NCBI GenBank assembly: GCA_035527155.1
Contig: DATLBB010000121.1
Coordinates: 1 to 15,260, forward strand
Direction of reading: 5' to 3'
From: CS2-K091 sp035527155
Lineage (GTDB): Bacteria > Planctomycetota > Phycisphaerae > Sedimentisphaerales > Anaerobacaceae
DNA length: 15,260 bases
Of this stretch, positions 1 through 7,420 are shown one piece after another. The position numbers and the translations under genes are program-made. The stretch's first letter is position 1, and every line of letters begins with the position of its first letter. The notes below the pieces were generated by a model. The model worked only from the letters and a program-made list of their open reading frames with translations. It did no database searches and was not told where the DNA came from.

Positions 1-93
1 AGGGTTTACACTATAACATACAGGGCAGTTGATGACTGCGGAAATGCTACTGAAAGCAGCGCAATCGTTACGGTTCCACACGACCAGCGTTAG
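1..93 (+). CDS. C-terminal end of a secreted Ig/HYR-like domain protein (5' partial)
   Basis: The frame is open from the first base of the window to a TAG at 91-93 and gives 30 residues. They read as the last strands of an Ig-like/HYR-type extracellular beta-sandwich: 'YTITYRAVDDCGNATESS' followed by 'AIVTVPHDQR'. The pattern Y-x-I-x-Y-x-A-x-D-x-C-G-N and an ending in V-T-V-P-H-D are familiar from the terminal modules of large secreted or surface proteins with repeated Ig-like domains. The rest of the gene lies outside the window, so overall size and function cannot be given. An intrinsic terminator follows 27 bp downstream, consistent with a real gene end here. The call rests on pattern recognition of a short fragment. 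Confidence 0.7.
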   Translation, partial: RVYTITYRAVDDCGNATESSAIVTVPHDQR

Positions 94-120
94 CTCCTGA
101 CATTGATGAAGTCTTTATAC

Positions 121-155
121 AAGGGGCTGTGGGCATAGCGCTTGCAGCCTTTTTT
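121..155 (+). terminator. Rho-independent terminator after the partial Ig-like gene
   Basis: GGCTG (125-129) pairs with CAGCC (145-149). The base of the stem can be extended by A-T and G-T pairs between 121-124 and 150-153. A run of six T (150-155) follows directly. The T-run is on the plus strand, so it terminates the gene ending at 93. On the minus strand the hairpin lacks a T-tract, so it is not an obvious terminator for gpsA, which converges from the right. Confidence 0.7.
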
Positions 156-189
156 ATTTCCTCATAACAGCGAGTATGAAATATGCGTG

Positions 190-1323
190 CTATTCGGCTT
201 TGAGGCGGCGAGTCATTAGATCGGCGATTGCGGTCCGGACGGGCTTGTCCTCAAACAGGATTTCATATACAGCCTGCGTAATCGGCATCTCTACGTTGTA
301 TCGCTCGGCAAGAGCAATTACGGATTTGCATGTGGCGATGCCCTCAATCACCGATTCAGTAGCCTGTTTGGCTGCCTCTACGGTCTGGCCTTTGCCAATC
401 CTTTCGCCGAACGAGCGGTTTCTTCCCTTGGGCGAGATGCATGTTGTTACCAAGTCGCCTAAGCCTGCTAATCCTGCAAATGTCTGCGGCCTTGCCCCGC
501 AGGCGAGGCCGAGGCGAGTAATCTCGGCAAGTCCGCGGCATAAAAGGGCAGCCTTTGCGTTATCGCCGGCTCCTGTGCCATCTATAATTCCGGCGGCGAT
601 AGCAATAGTGTTCTTGCAGGCGGCGGCGAGCTCGACGCCGATAACGTCGGTATTGGTATAGACGCGGAGCCAGGAGCAGTTGAAGGTGCATTGGATGTCT
701 TTGGCCAACTGCTCATCGGCTGCTGCGGCACAGGCGGTGGCCGGGAGTTGCCTGGCTAATTCATCGGCAATGGTAGGGCCGGAGAGGACGGCAGTTTTGA
801 GTTTTTCTGCCAGCAGGTCGGCCAATATCTGGGTCGGACGCAGCAGTGTATCGTTCTCAATGCCCTTGGCGGTCGAGACGATGGGAACGCCCTCGGGGAC
901 ATAGTCTTTTAATCGCTTGAAAACCCGGCGGACAAACTGACAGGGCACAGCGGAGACAATCAGGTCGGCACCGGCCATTATACGCTCATCATCCGGCTCA
1001 AATACGAGGGTTTGTGGCAGTTTGTAGCCGGGCAGAAATTTGGTGTTCTCGCGATGCTGTGCAAACTCGCTGAGCTGCTCGCGGTCATAACCCCAAATCC
1101 GTACGCTGATGTTCTTTTCGCAGAGCAGCAAGGCCATCACGGTGGCCATTGCACCATCGCCGATTATGGAGATGTTGTTGTATTTTGGGACTTGCCCCTC
1201 GTGGCTTGTGCCTTGTGATTTGCCGGATTTACGACTCATAGTGCGAGCATTAGAACAGCCGTTTGAAGAAATGTCAATATTGATATTTGCTGCCTGCTTT
1301 GATGAGGTCTGTTTTTTAGACAC
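190..1323 (-). CDS. gpsA: NAD(P)H-dependent glycerol-3-phosphate dehydrogenase
   Basis: This enzyme reduces dihydroxyacetone phosphate to sn-glycerol-3-phosphate, the first committed step of phospholipid synthesis, in the cytoplasm. The Rossmann motif is IIGDGAMAT (residues 53-61), followed by RENTKFLPG (91-99), STAKGIE (150-156), SGPTIADELA (181-190), the lysine segment ACKNTIAIAAGI (235-246; K237 is the expected catalytic lysine), RGLAEITRLG (263-272) and AGLAGLGDLVTTC (283-295). The whole family core is present. The longest frame begins with GTG at 1323 and gives 377 residues, about 40-50 more than usual, because a Ser/Asn/Lys-rich stretch precedes the Rossmann fold. An in-frame ATG at 1239 (residue 29) is an equally good start; neither has a clear Shine-Dalgarno site. 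The gene stands alone and converges on the plus-strand gene at the left edge. Confidence 0.95.
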   Translation of the reverse strand: MSKKQTSSKQAANINIDISSNGCSNARTMSRKSGKSQGTSHEGQVPKYNNISIIGDGAMATVMALLLCEKNISVRIWGYDREQLSEFAQHRENTKFLPGYKLPQTLVFEPDDERIMAGADLIVSAVPCQFVRRVFKRLKDYVPEGVPIVSTAKGIENDTLLRPTQILADLLAEKLKTAVLSGPTIADELARQLPATACAAAADEQLAKDIQCTFNCSWLRVYTNTDVIGVELAAACKNTIAIAAGIIDGTGAGDNAKAALLCRGLAEITRLGLACGARPQTFAGLAGLGDLVTTCISPKGRNRSFGERIGKGQTVEAAKQATESVIEGIATCKSVIALAERYNVEMPITQAVYEILFEDKPVRTAIADLMTRRLKAE

Positions 1324-1492
1324 GGATTAAGGTGGATTTTGTTTGGCCACGAAAAGGCGCAAAAAACACAATAAATTGCGAAACAGGAGGATCTCTTTAT
1401 CGGTCTTAACAAGTTTGATGCCGAGATGTCTTTGCATTCTTCGGCCCATTTCTTAGACTTTAAGTAGGAGATTGTGAGTCGGACACAGCGTT
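1324..1492. other. Divergent intergenic region between gpsA and the orphan membrane-protein gene
   Basis: This 169-bp spacer must hold the promoters of two divergent genes, but I see no convincing -35/-10 pair. A purine-rich stretch at about 1345-1372 (GGCCACGAAAAGGCGC, then A-rich) resembles a CCACGAA-type dispersed intergenic motif that I recall from several environmental bacterial genomes. AGGAG at 1466-1470 lies 22 bp from the next ATG, too far to be its ribosome binding site. Confidence 0.35.
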
Positions 1493-2278
1493 ATGAGTCA
1501 GACACTGCTTATTATTATGCTGAGTATTACCGGCGCAGGGGCAATTGCTATCATCCTTTTGGCAATTCGCAGGATTTTCGCGTGCAAAATTGTAGAAGAA
1601 AGAGAAAATCCCAAAGAAAAACGTAATAATGAATTAACGCGTGCAGCCGAATCATTGGAGCAGATTGCCAATGCGATGGACGAGTGGATCGGGCAACAGA
1701 GGGACAGATTCAGGCACACAACGACAGCTTTCCGCAAAAAGTGGATTTCGCGCTGGTTCTCAGATTTTCTCATTATGGAGTTGTTCAAGGATACGGTACA
1801 CAAAAGACAGTTTGGCGATATCGTAGATACGTTCCGCTTGTATATCCCTAATATTGCTGAGCCTCTGAAGGTAATACGGAACGATTTCCTGCACTGCAGC
1901 AAATTTATGCGACAAATTCAAAAGGACAAGAAGAGAGTAGAGGACAATCATGACCTTGGGTATTGGTGTGTCAATTTTTTCGATACAATAGCGGTCCCAA
2001 CAGTAGAAAGCCTTCGACATACAGCGGAACTGACAAGAGAATATTTAGCGGCCCAAAAGCAGGCAGAAGCAGCAGAGAATCGCCCTAAAGGTGTACTTAA
2101 TCAGCAAGTCGGTGAGCTCTTGAGGTCTTCTGGCCCGGATATATCGGCTTCCGAAATAGCCAGAATACTAAACGAAAACTATTTTGGAGAATATAAACCA
2201 ATCAGCCCCTGCGTAGTCGGCAAAACAGAAAATTGGAAAAGGCATCGTGAGGAGAAAAAGAGTCTTGTGGAAAGATGA
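1493..2278 (+). CDS. Hypothetical membrane-anchored helical protein
   Basis: I do not recognise the family. The 261-residue product starts with one clear hydrophobic helix (residues about 4-24, 'LLIIMLSITGAGAIAIILLA'). It is followed by a basic stretch (RRIFACK) and a charged region rich in Glu, Lys and Asn (about 35-75) that could form a coiled coil around LTRAAESLEQIANAMDEW. The rest looks mostly helical and soluble with no Cys/His motif. A type II-like single-pass protein with a cytoplasmic bulk is likely, because positive charges follow the helix. The ATG at 1493 is the first possible start, since an in-frame stop lies at 1475-1477. No good Shine-Dalgarno site is seen. Base composition is visibly more A+T-rich than the enzyme genes to the right, which may indicate a different origin. 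It has no operon partner. Confidence 0.6.
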   Translation: MSQTLLIIMLSITGAGAIAIILLAIRRIFACKIVEERENPKEKRNNELTRAAESLEQIANAMDEWIGQQRDRFRHTTTAFRKKWISRWFSDFLIMELFKDTVHKRQFGDIVDTFRLYIPNIAEPLKVIRNDFLHCSKFMRQIQKDKKRVEDNHDLGYWCVNFFDTIAVPTVESLRHTAELTREYLAAQKQAEAAENRPKGVLNQQVGELLRSSGPDISASEIARILNENYFGEYKPISPCVVGKTENWKRHREEKKSLVER

Positions 2279-2673
2279 TTTCCTGCCGGATTTTTCAACT
2301 ATTTTCAATTCCTGTATCAACGTTTGATTGCTTCTTAGGACAAAAAAGTCGGCCCTTCCGGCCATCACCGCGGCCAAGCCGGCAATTCAATATCACGGCC
2401 GATTTGCGAGTGTGAACTTTGAGACTTAAACCTACAATAATCAATAAGGTGTCGGCGTTTTGATGGCTTCTGATACGTTTTATATTGAAAGCTGATGGCA
2501 GTATTGCTCGGAAAATCGGCATTCCCCGTTCCCGCGAAACTATTGCTTTCCCACTTCCTGAAAAGTTCGGTATATTTAACAATGCCGGACAGGCAGGTAC
2601 ACTTCATATACGGCGTGTCCCGGCGGCGATTTGCTCCGGCGAAGGCCCTGGAATTTGATAAAGGATCGTTAAT
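2279..2673. other. 395-bp region without a convincing gene
   Basis: Several short frames exist but none has a recognisable product or a ribosome binding site. GGCC-rich short inverted repeats occur around 2349-2400 (for example GGCC-CTTCC-GGCC). Frame 2485-2649 stays open for about 50 codons and reads protein-like, for example ADGSIARKIGIPRSRE, but it has no good start and ends just before the next gene. It may be a decayed gene fragment or chance. AAAGGA at 2660-2665 is the ribosome binding site of the esterase gene. Confidence 0.4.
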
Positions 2674-3927
2674 ATGGTTTTACAAAAGCTACGACTGAGG
2701 TGGTTGCTGTGTGTTTTAGCATTCCTGCCGGCCAATTCCGGGTGCACTTTGCTCCGGCAGGAAAGTGAGATTATTCGGCCGGCAAAATCGCTGCCGGCTA
2801 CAACACCGTGGGACTTGATTGCCCTGAGCAAGGCGCCGGATTACGAATGGTCTCAGCGAGAGGGACCAGTGCGGTCGCTTTTCTATGAGGGGCGGCATTA
2901 TCAGGGTAAACCAACGCGAGTGTTTGCTTACTATGCAAGCCCGGCCACGCTGGATGGAAAGAATGTGGAGGGCCGACGCTTCCCGGCGGTCGTTTTGGTG
3001 CATGGCGGGGGAGGGACGGCCTTTGAAGAATGGGTGCGGCTATGGGCCGAGCGTGGTTACGCTGCGATTGCAATGGACCTTGCCGGTTGCAGTGCCAACC
3101 GTAAACGGCTTCCGGATGGAGGCCCGGGGCAGAGCCACGCAGATAAGTTCGTTACCATTGATGGGCCTGTGCAGAACCAATGGACCTACCATGCTGTTGC
3201 CAATGTCATTTTTGCCCATTCGCTGATTCGCAGTTTCGATGAAGTCGATGCCGCTCGTACTGCTGTTACTGGGATTAGCTGGGGTGGATATCTGACGTGT
3301 ATCGTTGCGGGGCTGGATAATCGGTTTAAGGCGGCCGTTCCCGTTTATGGCTGTGGATTCCTGCACGAGAACAGCACGTGGCTGAATGAATTCGCTCAAA
3401 TGACAACTCCGCAAAGAGAAAAATGGGTGCGGCTGTGGGACCCGTCGATGTATATCGCTTCGGCTTCGATGCCGGTGTTCTTTGTGAACGGCACTAATGA
3501 CTTTGCATATCCCCTCGACAGCTATGCGAAAACGTATGGCCTGGTTGAGAGCGAACGAAACTTCAGGATTACGGTCAATATGCCCCACGGCCATGAACAA
3601 GGCTGGGCACCAATCGAAATAGGGCTCTTCATCGATGAGCATTTGGAGAGGGGATTACCCCTTCCGAAGATACTACGACCGCAATCCCGCGATAAGCAGA
3701 TTCGGGCAAAGGCCAGGACAAAGACGAAGTTAGTCTCTGCGGCCCTTTACTACACAACCGGCGCAGGGGCCATCAACAAGCGTGAATGGCAGACGGTTTC
3801 AGGTAATTTAGAAAGGGCCACTATTGTAACAACAGCGCCGCCCGAAGAGGCCACTATCTGGTTCCTAACGATAAAAGACGAGCGGGGAGCGGTTGTGTCA
3901 AGTGAACTTATGTTTGCCACTAAGTGA
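2674..3927 (+). CDS. Alpha/beta-hydrolase lipoprotein, acetylxylan esterase / dienelactone hydrolase type
   Basis: Likely an exported esterase that removes acyl groups, by analogy with acetylxylan-esterase-type hydrolases; the substrate is unknown. The 417-residue product begins with a signal sequence ending in ANSGC (Cys24), an acceptable though not ideal lipobox, so a lipoprotein is likely. The fold's landmarks are all visible: oxyanion motif HGGGG (110-114), nucleophile elbow GISWGG (Ser202), acid at NGTND (Asp276) and base in MPHGH (His305 or His307). After about residue 325 a separate beta-rich C-terminal module (LVSAALYYTTGAG to VVSSELMF) follows, as in related secreted hydrolases. The start is fixed by AAAGGA eight bases upstream. 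The next gene starts 48 bp downstream on the same strand with no terminator between, so the two are probably co-transcribed. A peptidase role (S9-like) is a less likely alternative. Confidence 0.85.
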   Translation: MVLQKLRLRWLLCVLAFLPANSGCTLLRQESEIIRPAKSLPATTPWDLIALSKAPDYEWSQREGPVRSLFYEGRHYQGKPTRVFAYYASPATLDGKNVEGRRFPAVVLVHGGGGTAFEEWVRLWAERGYAAIAMDLAGCSANRKRLPDGGPGQSHADKFVTIDGPVQNQWTYHAVANVIFAHSLIRSFDEVDAARTAVTGISWGGYLTCIVAGLDNRFKAAVPVYGCGFLHENSTWLNEFAQMTTPQREKWVRLWDPSMYIASASMPVFFVNGTNDFAYPLDSYAKTYGLVESERNFRITVNMPHGHEQGWAPIEIGLFIDEHLERGLPLPKILRPQSRDKQIRAKARTKTKLVSAALYYTTGAGAINKREWQTVSGNLERATIVTTAPPEEATIWFLTIKDERGAVVSSELMFATK

Positions 3928-3964
3928 TGTGGTCATAAGTAATGTGGGGACTTTCTTTGCAGAT

Positions 3965-3970
3965 GAGGAA
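3965..3970 (+). promoter_or_regulatory. Ribosome binding site of the racemase-like lipoprotein gene
   Basis: GAGGAA lies five bases before the ATG at 3976. It supports this start, and therefore the presence of the signal sequence, rather than an internal start that would give a cytoplasmic enzyme. Confidence 0.65.
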
Positions 3971-3975
3971 CAGCC

Positions 3976-5523
3976 ATGAAAGAGAAAATATCCATATTGC
4001 TTTTATTGGTGTTTAGTTCGATATTGCTGACAACGTGTACTAAGCGAGGCGAACAGGACATCGAGCAAAATACATCTTCTCTCGTGGAACTGGTCAAACG
4101 GGGTGAGTCGGAGGTCTTTACCGTACCGCTTGACCGCTGGGAGGCCGAGACGAAGGGGCTTCCCATCGGAGTATTCGACTCCGGTATTGGCGGGCTGACA
4201 GTGCTTGCAGCTATGTTAGAGCTCGATGCCTTTAACAACGTCACCGGCGAGCCCAGGCCGGACGGCCGGGCCGACTTCGAGCATGAGCGGTTCGTGTACT
4301 TAGGCGATCAGGCAAACATGCCCTACGGGAATTACCCATCCGAGCAGAAGGTTGATTTCCTGCGCGAGCTTATCATCAAGGATGTTGTGTTCCTGCTCGG
4401 CGAGCGTTACTGGCTTTGTTCTTCTGCGGAAAAGCCGCAGTATGATAAGCCGCCGGTCAAGGCCATCGTTATCGCCTGCAACACGGCTACTGCGTACGGT
4501 CTGGAAGACATACGTAGTGCACTGAAGGAGTGGGACCTTCCGGTCCACATGGTTGGTGTTGTCGAAGCCGGTGCGGACGGTGCTATTGGGACCATAACCG
4601 AGGGTGGGAAAAAGGGGGCTGTCGCTGTCTTAGCCACGGTCGGCACGTGCAAAAGCCGTGGCTACGTGCGCGCAATGACAAAGTCCGCCGATGAAGCGGG
4701 CATCCAGCCGCCAGTAGTTATTCAACAAGGATGCCTGGGGCTTGCCGGTGCCATTGAGGGCGACCCATCGTACATTACATCGCCCGAAGCAGTTGCGACC
4801 GTGGACTACCGGGGGCCGGCAGTGGGTAACAAGGCGGCGCCCATTGATTCTGCGCTGTTTGCACAATATGGTTTCGAGGCCAAAGGATTTTTAGGAGACC
4901 TCGACTCCCCTGTCACCTGGCGGCTTAATTCTGTAGAGAACTACATCCGCTATCATACGACGTCCCTTGTGGAACGGTACCGCCGGAGCGGTGGCTCGGA
5001 GCCAATCAGCAGTGTAATCTTAGGTTGCACACACTTTCCTTACCAGATGGACCGCATCGCGACATCGTTTGGACGGCTGCGCAATTTCCGCATACCGGAT
5101 GGCGACGAGCCCTACAAGAATCTGATTTCCGCAGAGCTTTCCTTCATCGACCCTGCCGAACTTACTGCCACCCAGCTTTATGAAACCCTCGCCGCTGCAG
5201 GATTGCTCATCAACAAAACCGATGAATTTATCCTCACAACCGACGAATTCTACATTTCGGTGCCTAACTCGTCGCTGGCCGATGCGAAGCTGACGATTAG
5301 CGGTGGATTCACCTACGAATACAAGTACGGCCGTGTTCCCGGCCACTTTGCAGCCGAGTATGTCAAACGTGTCCCTATGAGCAGCACCAATCTCTCAGAC
5401 GCTGTTCGTGAGAGCATCAAAACGAGGATGCCCGCAGTATGGGAACGGCTGGTTACGTTCAGCCACAAAAGTCCGCGAACTATGGGCCTGCCGGTGTCAG
5501 CACGTATTATGCCTACCAACTGA
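3976..5523 (+). CDS. Exported lipoprotein with glutamate racemase (MurI-type) domain
   Basis: The 515-residue product contains the signature sequences of the Asp/Glu racemase superfamily, glutamate racemase branch. These are IGVFDSGIGGLTVL (64-77, with Asp68-Ser69), VIACNTATAYG (165-175, catalytic-type Cys168) and VILGCTHFPY (347-356, catalytic-type Cys351 followed by Thr-His). MurI interconverts L- and D-glutamate for peptidoglycan in the cytoplasm and is about 265 residues long. Here a signal peptide with LTTC (Cys21) precedes the domain, so the protein should be a lipoprotein outside the cytoplasm. Extra segments lie between the motifs: the Cys-Cys spacing is 183 residues, against about 110 in classical MurI. 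There is also a long C-terminal extension. With both cysteines kept, racemase or related activity is plausible, but the substrate is uncertain. It is probably co-transcribed with the esterase upstream. Confidence 0.85.
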   Translation: MKEKISILLLLVFSSILLTTCTKRGEQDIEQNTSSLVELVKRGESEVFTVPLDRWEAETKGLPIGVFDSGIGGLTVLAAMLELDAFNNVTGEPRPDGRADFEHERFVYLGDQANMPYGNYPSEQKVDFLRELIIKDVVFLLGERYWLCSSAEKPQYDKPPVKAIVIACNTATAYGLEDIRSALKEWDLPVHMVGVVEAGADGAIGTITEGGKKGAVAVLATVGTCKSRGYVRAMTKSADEAGIQPPVVIQQGCLGLAGAIEGDPSYITSPEAVATVDYRGPAVGNKAAPIDSALFAQYGFEAKGFLGDLDSPVTWRLNSVENYIRYHTTSLVERYRRSGGSEPISSVILGCTHFPYQMDRIATSFGRLRNFRIPDGDEPYKNLISAELSFIDPAELTATQLYETLAAAGLLINKTDEFILTTDEFYISVPNSSLADAKLTISGGFTYEYKYGRVPGHFAAEYVKRVPMSSTNLSDAVRESIKTRMPAVWERLVTFSHKSPRTMGLPVSARIMPTN

Positions 5524-5616
5524 TGCATTGAACTTGGTCACCTCCCGCCGAATTGTAACAGGAGAAACAAAACATATATACAAACCTGTTGGACATAGCC
5601 TAAAAGCGCAGTAAAT

Positions 5617-5625
5617 TGCTATAAT
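5617..5625 (+). promoter_or_regulatory. Candidate extended -10 promoter element
   Basis: TGCTATAAT matches the TGnTATAAT extended -10 consensus exactly and lies about 205 bp before the BNR_4 start. No good -35 hexamer is found at 16-18 bp; TTGGAC at 5589-5594 is too far. Extended -10 promoters can work without one. If used, it gives a long 5' leader. Confidence 0.35.
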
Positions 5626-5815
5626 TCTCAACAATAATTTGATATATTAGACACAAACGAGGCTTAGCGGTGTGGCTGAGCATAGTTGATATGGAAAATA
5701 ATAGTGGTTTGTAACACGATGAATGCGTGGCGGTTACCGGAAGTTGCTCCGAGCCATCCCCAAACTGCGTTTGAGGCTGCCACCCATCAAATTGGATGTT
5801 ACAGAATAATAGTCT

Positions 5816-5822
5816 GAAGGAG
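5816..5822 (+). promoter_or_regulatory. Ribosome binding site that sets the BNR_4 start
   Basis: GAAGGAG overlaps the first possible in-frame GTG (5822) but lies eight bases before the second GTG (5831). The second GTG is therefore the likely start. Confidence 0.7.
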
Positions 5823-5830
5823 TGGCCATC

Positions 5831-7234
5831 GTGTTTGTTCGACACTTGGTGTCTGTTCTTGTTTTTTGTTGTACGCTGTCCGGTTGTTTGGCGGTTTCTA
5901 TCGGTGAGGAAATGGAGATGCGGAAAATTCCGGTAGCAAAAGGTTTGGCTTCGCATCCGGTGAACGGCGGCAGATGTTTGATTTCGGACGGCGAATACCA
6001 GTATATCGCTTTCTATGACGGCGACCACCAGATGACCGTGGGAAAGCGGAAACTGGGCGAAACTGAATGGGATTTTGCTAAACTTCCGGAACGGGTTGGA
6101 TGGGACACGCATAACCGGGTTATACTGTTTCAGGACCGAAAAGGACATCTTCACATTACGGGCAATATGCACTGCGCTCCTTTGCGGTATTATCGAACAA
6201 ACGTCCCCGCGAACATACACACATTCCAGCCGATTCATAAGTGGACCGGTGATTACGAAAACAGAGTTACATATCCCAGCGTGTTGAAACTGGGCGACGG
6301 CTCAATCTACATTTTGTACCGGCACGGTGGCAGTGGAAACGGGATGCGAATTTTGGTCCATTACGACGAAGAGAGCCAACAATGGACAAAGACCGTACCA
6401 GCTCTGACGAACGGCCGGGACCGGAATCCAACCTGTAACGCCTATCCTTTTGGTGTTGTCGCAGCCACCGTAGGGCGTCCCCAAGGGGAAGACTCGGCAG
6501 GCGAAATACCCAAGTCAGGCATTTTAGAGGACAAGAAAGGTGCGTGGCATATTGCGTGGTGCTGGCGTGAAACGCCGGATGTCATAACGAATTTTGATAT
6601 TTGTTATGCCAAAAGCCTCGACCGTGGACGAACCTGGACAGGCTGGGATGGACGTGATTTGGAACTGCCTATCACACCTGAAAACGCCTATGTAGTCGAG
6701 CACATCGAGCAGAAAAGCGGGTTGATAAATGGTGGAACGCTGGTGGTTGATAACGAAGGACGACCGTATATTGGTTATACCCACTTTGATGAGAATGGCC
6801 ATAATCAAATATATATTGCAACGCCGGTGGGCGCGAAATGGAAAATCATTCAGTTGACCGATTGGAAACACCGCTTTTATTTTCACGGTCGGGGAACGAT
6901 TCCACAATATCCCCCTGTCCCAAGACTTTCGATTACAACGGGACAAAAAATCTTAGTTACGTACCGTAATATTTATGCCAAGCCCAAAAAGGGACAGTTG
7001 ATTCTTACGAGAGAACAGTTGCTTAGTATGCAGGCGGGCCAATATCCTATGCAGAAAGCTCAAGCTACTCATTCGGCTATACCACATATCCGAGCTGTCA
7101 ATCATGGGCTGTTGCCACCGGGCTCTATACATTATATGCAACAGGAAACGGACTCACCCAACCGTGACCGCAAGCCGGAAAATCCGCGAGAACCTGCGAT
7201 GATTTATGTTGTTGAGGTAATGAACAAGGAGTGA
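5831..7234 (+). CDS. BNR_4-family beta-propeller lipoprotein (candidate polysaccharide lyase/glycosidase)
   Basis: The 467-residue product has a signal peptide ending in LSGC (Cys19), a perfect lipobox. The rest matches the BNR repeat family (Pfam BNR_4) in order: SHPVNGGRCLISDGEYQYIA, FYDGDHQMTVGKRKLGE, VGWDTHN, GHLHITGNMHCAPLRYY, VTYPSVLKLGDGSIYI and YRHGGSGNG. An Asp-box-like SLDRGRTWTGW also occurs. This family includes the seven-bladed propellers of ulvan lyases (PL24/PL25), which use a pair of histidines. His94 and His114 here, 20 residues apart, are candidates for such a pair, but catalytic class cannot be proven by eye; sialidase or rhamnosidase-like roles remain possible. The start is GTG, placed by GAAGGAG. 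The last 38 codons, the stop and about 10 bases beyond recur 1681 bp downstream at the end of the peptidase gene. Confidence 0.85.
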   Translation: MFVRHLVSVLVFCCTLSGCLAVSIGEEMEMRKIPVAKGLASHPVNGGRCLISDGEYQYIAFYDGDHQMTVGKRKLGETEWDFAKLPERVGWDTHNRVILFQDRKGHLHITGNMHCAPLRYYRTNVPANIHTFQPIHKWTGDYENRVTYPSVLKLGDGSIYILYRHGGSGNGMRILVHYDEESQQWTKTVPALTNGRDRNPTCNAYPFGVVAATVGRPQGEDSAGEIPKSGILEDKKGAWHIAWCWRETPDVITNFDICYAKSLDRGRTWTGWDGRDLELPITPENAYVVEHIEQKSGLINGGTLVVDNEGRPYIGYTHFDENGHNQIYIATPVGAKWKIIQLTDWKHRFYFHGRGTIPQYPPVPRLSITTGQKILVTYRNIYAKPKKGQLILTREQLLSMQAGQYPMQKAQATHSAIPHIRAVNHGLLPPGSIHYMQQETDSPNRDRKPENPREPAMIYVVEVMNKE

Positions 7235-7245
7235 CGGTTTTTCTG
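7120..7245 (+). repeat. Direct repeat, copy A (native 3' end of the BNR_4 gene)
   Basis: These 126 bp match 8801-8926 at an offset of 1681 bp with seven mismatches that I count by eye (about 94% identity). In this copy the repeat encodes the natural C-terminus of the BNR_4 protein, ending EPAMIYVVEVMNKE and stop, plus about 11 bases of downstream DNA. Weaker similarity continues to about 7255. Confidence 0.95.
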
Positions 7246-7420
7246 TGCGGCTTTGAGTAAACTTCAGGATGGCAGGGCAAATGTCATAATGTTGCAGCCG
7301 GAAATCTTGAGTTATCAGGACAGACTTGGTAGTATGTTAGTAAAGAGGCTCGGGAGCGTAGACGAAGAAGGGTGTACAAGGTTATATGGGAAATCGCAGA
7401 TAAAATAAATGGAGGATTGT

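Larger units (their letters stand above)
5524..5830. other. 307-bp intergenic region upstream of the BNR_4 gene
   Basis: No gene is evident. The left half is A+T-rich and holds an extended -10 promoter candidate (5617-5625). The right half has only small inverted repeats, such as CAAAC (5761-5765) and GTTTG (5769-5773) around a three-base loop. I recognise no riboswitch. No terminator with a T-run follows the upstream gene. Confidence 0.4.

Noticed and set aside
2485..2649. Open frame of about 50 codons that reads protein-like just before the esterase gene
   Set aside because: It has no plausible start or ribosome binding site and no recognisable family. It could be a decayed fragment, but the evidence is too thin to call a gene or pseudogene.
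2495..2698. 67-codon frame overlapping the esterase start
   Set aside because: It overlaps a well-supported start with a good ribosome binding site, has no motif of its own and looks like a chance frame.
5600..6238. 212-codon minus-strand frame over the BNR_4 promoter region and 5' end
   Set aside because: The composition and translation look like antisense of the BNR_4 gene. No family or ribosome binding site is seen.
7289..7408. 39-codon frame (MLQPEILSYQDRL...) between the BNR_4 and peptidase genes
   Set aside because: It ends directly before the peptidase ribosome binding site, which might suggest a leader peptide. However, it has no Shine-Dalgarno site of its own and no recognisable feature.
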